Source: Bradyrhizobium sp. LLZ17 (GTDB lineage: Bacteria; Pseudomonadota; Alphaproteobacteria; Rhizobiales; Xanthobacteraceae). Taken from it: a stretch of 64,000 bases of DNA. Under the pieces are notes generated by a model that worked only from the letters and a program-made list of their open reading frames with translations, was not told the DNA's origin and made no database searches. This document shows, in pieces, positions 29,215 to 38,188 of this stretch; the first letter of the stretch is position 1, and the number at the start of each line of letters is the position of its first letter. Position numbers and translations under genes: made by a program. The DNA is taken from the NCBI RefSeq assembly GCF_041200145.1, contig NZ_CP165734.1, positions 2,232,001-2,296,000 on the forward strand. The letters are read 5' to 3'.

Positions 29215-29991
29215 TTAAACGCGATCAATGCGTCGGGCGATATAGAGATGGGTTTCGTAGTCCATTTCAAACTGCCCTTGGAAATCATCTATCGCTTTCG
29301 CGAGTTCGCTGAGGAGCTCGTCGCGCTTCGCTGCCTCCAAGAGCCGGTGGTCCGACCGCGAGCGCAAGTAATCGGTGTAACTTGACGTCGTGTGCTGGCG
29401 TGTCCAGGGATAGCACTTGTGCTTCACTGGCTCGAATAGCCCTGACTGGTGAAACCAGTCTTTGAAGGGGCCGTCTGGCAGGTACTAGGCCTCCGGTGGC
29501 GAGCCCCATTTTCCGATTTGACGCAGATAAATTTCTTTGAACCGCTCAAGCAGCGGGGCGGGTATTCCGACCGGGACGTGCCCAAACACCGCGAGTGAAC
29601 CGCCGCGCTGAAGCACCTCGGCCGCTTTCGAGAACCGCATCTCCGGAGAGACCCAGTGCCAGGATTGCGCGGCAATGATCAGCCGGAATCCTGCCTGGTC
29701 GGCCGGCCACCCTTCGAAAGTGGTCTCGAGCAGTTCAACGTTCTCAAAGTCTGCCAAGCCCTCACGTGCGGCACGAAGCATTTCCGGTCCAGGGTCAATC
29801 GCGAGTATTGGAAAGCCTCGCTTCGCGAAGCCCACCGTCGCTTGACCCGTACCGCAGCCGACCTCGAGGATTCGATCTTTCGTCTTGAGATCGGCATATG
29901 TCACGACATCCTCGACAAGCGCATCGGGATATTCAGGACGCGCAGCCCTGTAGACGCTCGCGACTTGATTGAATGTAAAACGCTGCTCCAT
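29215..29991 (-). pseudogene. Class I SAM-dependent methyltransferase with internal TAG stop
   Basis: The gene starts MEQRFTFNQVASVYRAARPE at ATG 29991. The SAM site is ILEVGCGTGQATVGFAKRG (about residues 41-59), with AIDPG as the acidic loop and IIAAQSWHWV as motif post-I. At 29485-29487 the frame hits TAG after GSPPEA. The same frame then continues as family-like sequence (YLPDGPFKDWFHQSGLFEPV, then HKCYPW..QHTTSSYTDYLRSRS) to a natural stop at 29215, for 258 residues in all. In homologues as I remember them, the TAG position is Trp (TGG), so one G-to-A change explains it. As read, the product stops at 168 residues, without the C-terminal lid. Confidence 0.8.
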
Positions 29992-30283
29992 GAGATTTGC
30001 CTGATCGGCCCCGCAGGGTGTCTCATTAGAGCTGTTCTTCGTTCGTTGCACAACCCCTGCGGACAATTAGTCGCCCCACGCGAAAGGCACCGCCAGCGTG
30101 GGGCGATTTGGTGTGAGGTCGGAATCCGCGCATGCTGCAACGCCTCGCGGCGAAATCCGCAGCGGGCGCTGGCGGAATGATCGGGCCGCAAGTCACCTGT
30201 AATCTGCTTCACACGCAAACGCGCGGGATCGCGCTAGATGAAGTGGGGCCACGCCTCCCGCGCGGCCTGCTCCGGAGCTGACG

Positions 30284-30442
30284 ATGATGGCAGCATTTGC
30301 AAAGGCGATATCGCGCGCGACGCGAACCAACGTCGATGTGGAAACTCTCAAGATCCTCGTGATTTTCTCTGGCGCCGGCCTGCTGGTCTCGCTTCTCGCC
30401 GCAATGTTGTATGGACAGGCTCTGAGCGCCGCTTTGTTTTGA
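30284..30442 (+). CDS. Small single-helix membrane protein, 52 residues
   Basis: The frame reads MMAAFAKAISRATRTNVDVE, then one hydrophobic helix (ILVIFSGAGLLVSLLAAMLY, about residues 25-44) and a short tail GQALSAALF. GGAG lies six bases upstream of the ATG at 30284. Basic N-terminus, acidic linker and C-terminal helix suggest an inner-membrane protein with its N-terminus in the cytoplasm. Function unknown; it is convergent with the coiled-coil membrane protein at 30486-30893. Confidence 0.55.
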   Translation: MMAAFAKAISRATRTNVDVETLKILVIFSGAGLLVSLLAAMLYGQALSAALF

Positions 30443-30485
30443 AGGCAAGTGGCCGCGCTTCAGGGACATCGCGGCAAGCCGCCTG

Positions 30486-30893
30486 TTATTGCTTTGCGCG
30501 CCTGTTCTTTGGAGCCTGTGGCGCCGGCGCGGTGCTCGCCGCGTTTGCCGATGCGAGGGAGTCGACGCGTGAGCTGAGGGCGCCGACTTGCTCGGACAGA
30601 AGCTTGCGTTCGCCGGATTCTGCTGCAAGCTTTCTCTGAATGTCGGCCAACTCCTCGGCAAGTTTTTGCTGGCCCGCCTGAACCTCTTTCACCGTCTGCC
30701 CAAGAGCGGCCGTCGCCTGTCTGACGTCTTCCTCCCCGGAAGCTTGCTGCGGGGCGGCCGCCTGCTGCAGCGCCTCGATCTTGTAGTTCATCCAGACGAA
30801 ACCACCGACGGCCAGTATCACCGCCAGTGCAACGACGACCCAAGGGAGCACGGCTCGCCTGGATTGGACAGGGTCTGAGTATTGGGTCATCAT
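30486..30893 (-). CDS. Membrane-anchored coiled-coil protein
   Basis: A 135-residue protein from ATG 30893 (MMTQYSDPVQSRRAV), with GGGAG five bases upstream. A single helix (LPWVVVALAVILAVGGFVWM) is followed by a long coiled coil (KIEALQQAAAPQQ ... EVQAGQQKLAEELADIQRKL ... LLSEQVGALSSRVDSLAS) and a Pro/Ala-Lys end. The orientation predicts a periplasmic coiled coil. An ATG at 30968 would add 25 residues but has no good ribosome-binding site. It may be a small scaffold protein; no family is recognised. Confidence 0.65.
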   Translation of the reverse strand: MMTQYSDPVQSRRAVLPWVVVALAVILAVGGFVWMNYKIEALQQAAAPQQASGEEDVRQATAALGQTVKEVQAGQQKLAEELADIQRKLAAESGERKLLSEQVGALSSRVDSLASANAASTAPAPQAPKNRRAKQ

Positions 30894-31135
30894 GGCTCCC
30901 GAGGACTGACCCCCGATCCAACACCTTGAATGTGACTTGGTTGCGTCCGCCTTCTCTTCTGCAGCCATTAAGGGCAGGATGGGTGAAGCTAGACTTTCCC
31001 GCTATCCATGCCAGCGCTGAACCCGCTCCCCATTTCCGTCAACATTGGCCGCCATGTGTGCTGATATTGTTGACGCAGCGTGGCTCGGAGAGCCTTGCTG
31101 TCAATCGTTAGACCAAAGCTGTTTAGAGGACGCGG

Positions 31136-31568
31136 ATGAAAAGCGCGACGCTCCTGGTTCTTGGCTTCGGGGCGCGCGTCCGGGCGGCTTACGTTTGTCG
31201 GCCTCTCGCCGCAGGACAGCGCGAGAGCACAGACTTCGGCGACGCCGCCGGTTTCGCTGGCCCCGCCCAAAGCATCGCTGCCACGAGCGGGCGCTAAAAA
31301 CCCTCCGGCAGCATCTGACAGGGCGTCGTCGACACCGCCCAGCAGCGGACCTTCAGTCTTGCCTGGGCCTGCCACCGACTACGATGGGTTTAGCGTTGGC
31401 ACTGTCGAAGATAACACCCCCGATCAGGCAATGCGACCGAAGCGGTCTCGCGCAGTGAAGGGCTCCAAGCCCAATCTGGACGCAAACGGCATCGCGGAGC
31501 AGCCGTCGCTTGATCAGGAAGATGAGGCGTTGAAACGCAAGCTGACGATCTGTCAAAGCTGCAAGTAG
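31136..31568 (+). pseudogene. Secreted hypothetical protein, frameshifted after its signal peptide
   Basis: ATG 31136 has GAGGA upstream and begins a signal-like peptide (MKSATLLVLGFGARVRAAYV), but that frame closes after about 53 codons. The protein-like remainder is in the next frame: GLSPQDSARAQTSATPPVS, Pro/Ser/Ala-rich, then DYDGFSVGTVEDNTPDQA and an acidic-basic end closing with KLTICQSCK at 31568. The SARA-Q phrase is a good signal-peptidase site, so the two halves belong together, with a one-base indel between about 31161 and 31200. A TTG-initiated version of the second frame alone would lack a signal. Function unknown. Confidence 0.5.
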
Positions 31569-31744
31569 GCGGTTCCCGCGGACGTGCCGACTTGCGGCTG
31601 GCAACTCCGATCAGCCGAACGCCCGCGCTGCATAGCTGACCTACGGCAGCCTTGATCCGCCCGCGCTTTACCCTCCCGCCATTTCCTGATCCTCTTTCCT
31701 CCAATCAGCCGGACCAACCGGCCTGCCCCAGGGAGAGAGACGCC

Positions 31745-33380
31745 ATGAAGCTCGGCACTGCGATTGCGGAAATCATGCGGCGCGAGGGGATCGAGATCCT
31801 CTGCGGTTATCCCGTCAACCATTTGATCGAGCACGCGGCCAAGGCCGAGATTCGGCCCGTGATGGTGCGGCAGGAGCGCGTCGGGATCCACATGGCGGAC
31901 GCGATTTCGCGCGTGACGTCGGGGCGCACCATCGGCGCGTTCTGCATGCAGCACGGGCCCGGCGCGGAGAACGCGATGGGCGGCGTGGCGCAGTGCTTTG
32001 GCGAGATCCGTGCCCGTGCTGGTGCTGCCGATGGGCTATCAGCGACGGCTGTCGCATATCGAACCGAACTTCAATTCCAGCGAGGTGATGAAGGCGTTCT
32101 CGAAATCATCCGAGCCGATCATCCTGGCCGCGGAAGTCGTCAACATCTTCCGCCGCGCCTTCACGAGGCTGAAGAACGGCCGCGGCGGTCCCGTGATCGT
32201 CGAGATTCCGGCCGACATGTGGAACGAGGACGTGCCGGAGCCCCTCGACTATACGCCGGTGCTGCGCACCCGCTACGGCGCAGACCCCGTGCATGTGAGG
32301 GAAGCAGCCGCCCTCCTCGTCAACGCCAAGCGTCCGGTGATCTACGCAGGTCAGGGCGTGCATTACGCGCAGGCGTGGCCGCAGCTGAAACGGCTCGCCG
32401 AGCGGCTTGCCATTCCCGTCACCACCAGCCTGGGCGGCAAATCGTCGTTTCCGGAAACCCATCCGCTCTCGCTCGGCTCCGGCGGCCTCGCAGTGCCGCG
32501 CGCGGTGCCGAAATTCCTTAGTGAAGCCGACGTCATCTTCGGCATTGGTTGCTCCTTCACGGAGACAAGCTTCGGCATCGCGATGCCCAGGGGCAAGACC
32601 ATCATCCATTCCACGCTCGATCCGAACCATCTCAACAAGGATGTGGAGGCCAGGATCGGCCTGGTCGGCGATGCCGGCCTCGTGCTCGATGCGCTGTTGG
32701 AAGAGATCAACAAGACCGTCACCAGGGATCGCGATGCATCAGCGGTCAGCGCCGAGATTGCCGCCTCTCACAGGGAGTGGCTGGCGAAATGGATGCCGAA
32801 ACTCGCCAGCACCGACGCGCCGCTCAATCCCTATCGCGTGCTCTGGGACCTGCAGCACACCGTCGATATCCGCAACACCATCATCACCCATGATGCCGGC
32901 AGCCCGCGCGATCAGCTCTCTCCGTTCTGGAAGGCTGTCGAGCCGCTGTCCTATCTCGGCTGGGGCAAGACCACGCAGCTCGGCTACGGCCTCGGGCTGG
33001 CGATGGGCGCCAAGCTCGCAAAGCCTGACAAGCTCTGCATCAATGTCTGGGGGGATGCGGCGATCGGCTTCACGGGGATGGATTTCGAGACCGCGGTCCG
33101 CGAGCGCATCCCGATCATGTCGGTCCTGCTCAACAATTTCTCCATGGCGATCGAATTGAAGGTGATGCCGATCTCGACCGAAAAATATCGCTCGACCGAC
33201 ATCTCCGGCGACTATGCCGCGATGGCGCGCGCCTTCGGCGGCCATGGCGAGCGGGTGACAAGGCCGGAGGAGATCGTGCCGGCGATCAGGCGCGGCATCC
33301 AGAAGACGCAGGAAGGCGTGCCGGTGCTGCTGGAGTTCATCACCAGCAAGGAGACGGAGGTGTCGCGGCCGGGCACCTGA
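31745..33380 (+). pseudogene. Thiamine pyrophosphate-requiring enzyme (acetolactate synthase-like), one frameshift
   Basis: A TPP enzyme of the acetolactate synthase/benzoylformate decarboxylase group. The N-terminal domain (MKLGTAIAEIMRREGIEILC, with the catalytic Glu in VRQERVGIHMADA) is in one frame up to GVAQCFGE. The rest, from SVPVLVLPMGYQRRLSHIEP on, is in the next frame, including the central FAD/nucleotide-type domain and the TPP-binding stretch WGDAAIGFTGMDFETAVRERIP with LLNNFS. Removing one A near 32007 (GAGATCC to GAGTCC) gives 544 continuous residues. The substrate is unknown. Neighbours give no pathway. Sequence error or a recent mutation are both possible. Confidence 0.8.
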
Positions 33381-33518
33381 GCTCGGCGGCGTCGCCGGGC
33401 GGTCGCCGATATGCGCAAGGATATTGCTGGCCTGAACGGTTCCAGGATGGAATAATCCCTTCCAGATTAAGCAATTAGGCCCGGCGCCGGCAGGCCGTCG
33501 GCAAATTGGATTTTTGGA

Positions 33519-36500
33519 ATGGTGCCGTATCCGGCGGACATGGCGGCCGAGCTCAGGGGCAGCATTGCCGAGCTTGAGCAGCAATTGCAGTCAAGCACCG
33601 CGGAGAACGCGCGGCTGCAGCATGAATTGACGCTGGCGCGGGAGCGCCAAAGCGCCAGCGCCGAGATTCTGCGCGCCATCGCCAACGCGGGCGGCAATGC
33701 CGATGCCTCGTTGCAGCAGGTCGCCGAGACGACCGCGAGCCTGTTCGGCGCGTCCAGCGTCTCGCTGCTGATCGCCGATGGCGAGCGCTGGGGCCGGACG
33801 CTCCGGGTCGGCGCCGGCTCGGAGCGGATCGCCGCCGCAATCCCGCTGGCGCATGTCGCGATCACGCCGCGGTTCATGCCCGGCGCGGTCTATCTCGAAA
33901 ACCGCCAGGTCCACGTTCCCGACTGCGACGATCCGGCGGCAATGGCGCGGTGGCCGGGGTTAGCTCCGGCTCGGACGGCCGGCACCCGCACCATATCCGG
34001 CACGCCGCTTCGCCGCGAGGGACGGGCCATTGGCGCACTCATCATACATCGTGGTCGTCTCGAACCTTTCACGGTCGAGGAGCTCACGCTGCAGCAGAGC
34101 TTCGCCGACCAAGCCGTGATCGCAATCGAGAACGCGCGTCTGTTTAACGATTCGAAGACGAAGTCACGAGAGCTCGGCGAAGCTCTGCAACAGCAGACTG
34201 CTACGGCCGACGTGCTTCAAATCATCTCCAACTCCCCTGGTGAGCTCGAACCTGTGTTTCGCGCCGTCCTGGAGAACGCGACCCGCATCTGCGACGCCCA
34301 ATTCGGCACCCTGCTCCGATTCGACGGCAAGGCATTCTACTTCGCAGCCGATGTCGGCACGCCGGAACCGCTTCGCGAGCATGTGAGGCGGCCCGGGCCG
34401 TTCCAGGGTTTGCCGGGCGGCATGATCGATCGGATCTTGAGAACGTGCGAACTGCAGCACTCGCCGGACTATGCCGCCGAGCCAGCTCCAGGCCTCGCGG
34501 CCAGGCTCGGCGGGGCACGATCGACGCTGGGCGTACCGATCCTCCGGGATGACGCGCTGGTGGGCGCGATCGTCATCTACCGTCAGGAGGTGCGGCCGTT
34601 CTCCAGCCGGGAGATCGACCTCGTACGAGGCTTTGCGACGCAGGCTGCGATCGCGATCGAGAACGCAAGCCTATTCAATGAGACCCGGGATGCCCTGGCA
34701 CGGCAAACTGCGACCTCTGACATTCTGCGCGTCATCAGCCAGTCGCCCACCGACGCGCAGCCCGTGTTCGAGGCCATCGCGCAGACCGCCGTACGGCTTC
34801 TCGGGTGCGACCGGGCCTTTATCCAGCGCTGCGACGACAAGAGCTTCTGGACGGTTGCCTGGTGCGGGCCGGACGGCCAACTTCCAATTCTCAATACGTC
34901 GCCGGTTCCGATCGACCCGAACGCCAACTTCCCGTCTCGCGCGATCGTGGAAAGAACGACGTTGCACCTGCCGGATTGGTCGGCCGTCGAGTTGCCGCCA
35001 TTCGAGCGTGCCATTCAGGAGAGATTGGGAATCGCTTCTGCACTCTATATGCCGCTGCTCCGCAACGGGGAGTGCATCGGCCTGTTGGCGATGGCCGGAA
35101 AGCTCACCCACATTTTTGACAAGCGGGAGATCACGCTGGCGGAAGCCTTCCGCGATCAGGCGCTCATCGCGATCGAGAACACGCGGCTGTTCAACGAGGT
35201 GCAGGCCAAGACAAAAGATCTAACCGAGGTGCTGCAGCAGCAGACCGCCACCGCCGACGTGCTGAAAGTCATCAGCCGCTCGGCTTTCGACCTGGATTCG
35301 GTGATGAACACGCTGACACATTCGGCCGCCGAATTGTGCAAGGCAGAGCTCAACGCGCTCTACATTCGTGAAGGTGATGTCCTTGTCGCGCGCGGCGTGG
35401 CTGACGCCGATCCCGCGCAAGCTGACTTCCTCCGACGGACTCCGCTCCAGGCCGACAACTCAACCTATATCGGCCGGACCCTCCTTGCAGGCGCGATCCG
35501 AAACATTGCTGACGTTGATGAGGAGAGGGAGATTGGCTCGCTCAAGAGGTTCAGCGAGGCTCTTGATTTCAGGTCAATCCTGTTTGTCCCGTTGATGCGG
35601 GAGGGACGCGGCATTGGCGTGTTTGCCCTCGCGCGCAAGCGAAAGGGACAATTCTCGCAACGCGAAGTCGAGCTGGTCCAGACCTTCGCCGACCAGGCGG
35701 TGATCGCTATCGAAAATGCGCGGCTGTTCGACGAGGTGCAGGCCAAGACGCTCGATCTGACGGAGGCACTGGAGCGGCAGACCGCCACCACCGAGGTGCT
35801 TTCGGTCATCAGCCGCTCGCCGTCCGATCTGCGGCCCGTTCTCGAAGCCATCTCGGAAACAGCCGCCCGCCTGTGCGGCTCCGAGCAGACGATGTTCTTC
35901 CGCTTCGACGGCGAGGTCTTCCGCATCCTGGCGAGCTGGAATTTCCCACCGGACGTTCACGAGATGCTGGAGCGCCGGCCATTGCGGCCTGGACACCCGT
36001 CCGCCGTCGGCCGCGCCGGCGCATCGCTGAAACCCGTCTGCATTCCGGACGTGCTGGCCGATCCGCACTACGGTCTGACCAGCGAGCAGAATCGCGCCCA
36101 CTATCGCACCACGCTCGCCGTGCCGCTCATGCGCGAGGATCGGCTGATCGGCGCTTTTTCGCTCAACCGGAGCGAGCCCAATTCGTTTACCGAGAAGCAC
36201 ATCGAGCTCGTCGCGATGTTCGCGGACCAGGCCGTGATCGCGATCGAGAACACACGGCTGTTCGACGAGGTTCAGGCCAAGACGCGCGAACTCAGCGAAG
36301 CGCTGACGTACCAGACCGGCAGCGCCAACATCCTGAGAGTGATCGCCTCTTCACCGACCGACGTCGAACCGACATTGAAGGCCATCGTGGAAAGCGCCTG
36401 CGAGCTTTGCGGGGCTTATGATGCCGGCGTGTTGTTGAAGGACGGGGAGTTCCTTCGCTTCAGCGCACATCACGGCTCGATCCCGATCGGACTGGAGAGA

Positions 36501-37667
36501 TGGCCGATCAACCGGCGCTGGGCAGCCGGGCGGGCGTTCATCGATCAAGCACCGGTCCACATCGAAGATATCAGCGATGAGAGCCATTCCGACCTCTCCG
36601 ACGGCCGCGAGCTGGCGATCCGGATGGGTCATCGCAGCATCTTGAGCGTGCCGCTGTTGCACGAGAGCGAAAGCATTGGCGCGATCGTGCTTCGCCGCAA
36701 GGAAATGCACCCGTTCACCGAAAAGCAGATCACGCTGCTCCAGACTTTCGCCGACCAGGCGGTCATCGCAATCGGCAACGTCCGCCTGTTCGAGGAGGTG
36801 CAAGCCCGCACCAGGGAGCTCGCTACGTCGCTCGACGAGTTGCGCACCGCCCAGGATCGACTGGTGCAGACCGAGAAGCTCGCCTCGCTCGGCCAGCTCA
36901 CCGCCGGTATCGCACACGAGATCAAGAACCCGCTCAACTTCGTCAACAATTTTGCGGCACTTTCGGCCGAGCTGACGGACGAGCTGAACCAACTGCTCGG
37001 CTCGACGGCACTCGCCGGGAGCGTCCGCGACGAGGTCGACGAGCTGACAGGCCTTCTGAAGGACAATCTGCAGAAGGTCGTGCAGCACGGCAAGCGCGCC
37101 GATTCCATCGTCAAGAACATGCTGCTGCACTCCCGCGACGGCAGCGGCGAGCATCGGCCGACCGACGTGAATGCGCTGGTCGAGGAAAGCCTCAACCTCG
37201 CCTATCACGGGGTGCGCGCCGAACAGCCGCAGTTCAACATCACCCTCAAGCGCGAGCTCGATCCAGCCGCCGGCATGGTCGAGGCGTTCCCGCAGGAAAT
37301 CACGCGCGTGCTGTTGAACGTGATCTCCAACGGGTTCTATGCGGTGGGCAAACGCGCCAGCGAGAACGACGCAGGCTTCGAGCCCGTGCTGAGTGCTTCG
37401 ACGCGTGACCATGGCGGGCACGTCGAAATCTGTATCCGCGATAATGGCACAGGCATTCCGCCCGAGGTGAAGGAGAAGATATTCAATCCCTTTTTCACGA
37501 CCAAGCCGGCCGGCGAAGGAACCGGTCTCGGCCTTTCCATGAGCCACGACATCATCGTGAAACAGCACGGGGGTACGATTGATGTGAAAACGAATTCGGG
37601 TGAGTTTACTGAATTTACAATTCGATTGCCGCGCAAAAGCAATTTTTCAGACGAAACGAGAGGTTAG
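33519..37667 (+). CDS. Soluble sensor histidine kinase with six GAF domains
   Basis: A 1382-residue cytoplasmic kinase. After a coiled coil (MAAELRGSIAELEQQLQ) come six GAF domains, at about residues 50-205, 225-380, 400-555, 575-735, 755-910 and 930-1085. Each ends in a variant of FADQAVIAIENARLF and is joined by a linker like QAKTxDLTEALxxQTATxxVL. The HisKA helix carries His1133 (GIAHEIKNPLNFVNNFAAL) and the ATPase domain shows NVISNGFYAV, DNGTGIPPEV and GEGTGLGLSMSHDI. There is no membrane segment, so it senses small intracellular ligands or partners. The receiver gene follows after two bases. The ATG at 33519 is used; another at 33540 is possible. Confidence 0.9.
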   Translation: MVPYPADMAAELRGSIAELEQQLQSSTAENARLQHELTLARERQSASAEILRAIANAGGNADASLQQVAETTASLFGASSVSLLIADGERWGRTLRVGAGSERIAAAIPLAHVAITPRFMPGAVYLENRQVHVPDCDDPAAMARWPGLAPARTAGTRTISGTPLRREGRAIGALIIHRGRLEPFTVEELTLQQSFADQAVIAIENARLFNDSKTKSRELGEALQQQTATADVLQIISNSPGELEPVFRAVLENATRICDAQFGTLLRFDGKAFYFAADVGTPEPLREHVRRPGPFQGLPGGMIDRILRTCELQHSPDYAAEPAPGLAARLGGARSTLGVPILRDDALVGAIVIYRQEVRPFSSREIDLVRGFATQAAIAIENASLFNETRDALARQTATSDILRVISQSPTDAQPVFEAIAQTAVRLLGCDRAFIQRCDDKSFWTVAWCGPDGQLPILNTSPVPIDPNANFPSRAIVERTTLHLPDWSAVELPPFERAIQERLGIASALYMPLLRNGECIGLLAMAGKLTHIFDKREITLAEAFRDQALIAIENTRLFNEVQAKTKDLTEVLQQQTATADVLKVISRSAFDLDSVMNTLTHSAAELCKAELNALYIREGDVLVARGVADADPAQADFLRRTPLQADNSTYIGRTLLAGAIRNIADVDEEREIGSLKRFSEALDFRSILFVPLMREGRGIGVFALARKRKGQFSQREVELVQTFADQAVIAIENARLFDEVQAKTLDLTEALERQTATTEVLSVISRSPSDLRPVLEAISETAARLCGSEQTMFFRFDGEVFRILASWNFPPDVHEMLERRPLRPGHPSAVGRAGASLKPVCIPDVLADPHYGLTSEQNRAHYRTTLAVPLMREDRLIGAFSLNRSEPNSFTEKHIELVAMFADQAVIAIENTRLFDEVQAKTRELSEALTYQTGSANILRVIASSPTDVEPTLKAIVESACELCGAYDAGVLLKDGEFLRFSAHHGSIPIGLERWPINRRWAAGRAFIDQAPVHIEDISDESHSDLSDGRELAIRMGHRSILSVPLLHESESIGAIVLRRKEMHPFTEKQITLLQTFADQAVIAIGNVRLFEEVQARTRELATSLDELRTAQDRLVQTEKLASLGQLTAGIAHEIKNPLNFVNNFAALSAELTDELNQLLGSTALAGSVRDEVDELTGLLKDNLQKVVQHGKRADSIVKNMLLHSRDGSGEHRPTDVNALVEESLNLAYHGVRAEQPQFNITLKRELDPAAGMVEAFPQEITRVLLNVISNGFYAVGKRASENDAGFEPVLSASTRDHGGHVEICIRDNGTGIPPEVKEKIFNPFFTTKPAGEGTGLGLSMSHDIIVKQHGGTIDVKTNSGEFTEFTIRLPRKSNFSDETRG

Positions 37668-37669
37668 CC

Positions 37670-38059
37670 GTGGGTGTGATGGTTCTCGTGGTGGATGACG
37701 AGCCTGATGTGGAGGCTTTGTTCCGCCAGCAATTTCGCCGCGATCTTCGCGCAGAGCGCTTTGTGATGGATTTTGCCAATTCGGCGCCGGCCGCCTTGTC
37801 GCACATTGCCGCCGCGTCCGCACAATCGCTGATCCTCATTCTGTCGGACATCAACATGCCCGGCATGACCGGCATCGAAATGCTCCCCAAGGCGAGGGAA
37901 ATCTGCCCGGATGTGCCGATCATCATGATCACCGCCTATGGCGACGCCGATACACGACGCAAGGCGATGGAAAGCGGGGCCAACGGGCTCTTGACCAAAC
38001 CGATCGATTTTGCCCTGCTAAGGAACGAGATCGACAGCAGGCTCGGACAGAGTGCGTGA
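37670..38059 (+). CDS. Single-domain response regulator (CheY-like)
   Basis: A 129-residue stand-alone receiver with acidic pair VVDDEPD, phospho-acceptor Asp60 (ILILSDINMPGMTG), Thr/Ala switch residues (MITAYGD) and Lys in LTKPIDF. There is no output domain. It starts with GTG 37670, two bases after the six-GAF kinase stop and just after GAGAGG, so the two are translated together. It probably relays phosphate from that kinase to a further protein or acts by protein contact. Confidence 0.9.
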   Translation: MGVMVLVVDDEPDVEALFRQQFRRDLRAERFVMDFANSAPAALSHIAAASAQSLILILSDINMPGMTGIEMLPKAREICPDVPIIMITAYGDADTRRKAMESGANGLLTKPIDFALLRNEIDSRLGQSA

Positions 38060-38188
38060 GCAGCAGGTCCCTCTGGCCGCCTTTCATGTCGAGCGCTTGC
38101 TCAACGGTGTTCGCACCGCACGAATGCAGCTAGAGTAGGCGCCTGCTCCGCCAACTCGGCGGCTTGCGAGACGGACCGCGCGTATTTC

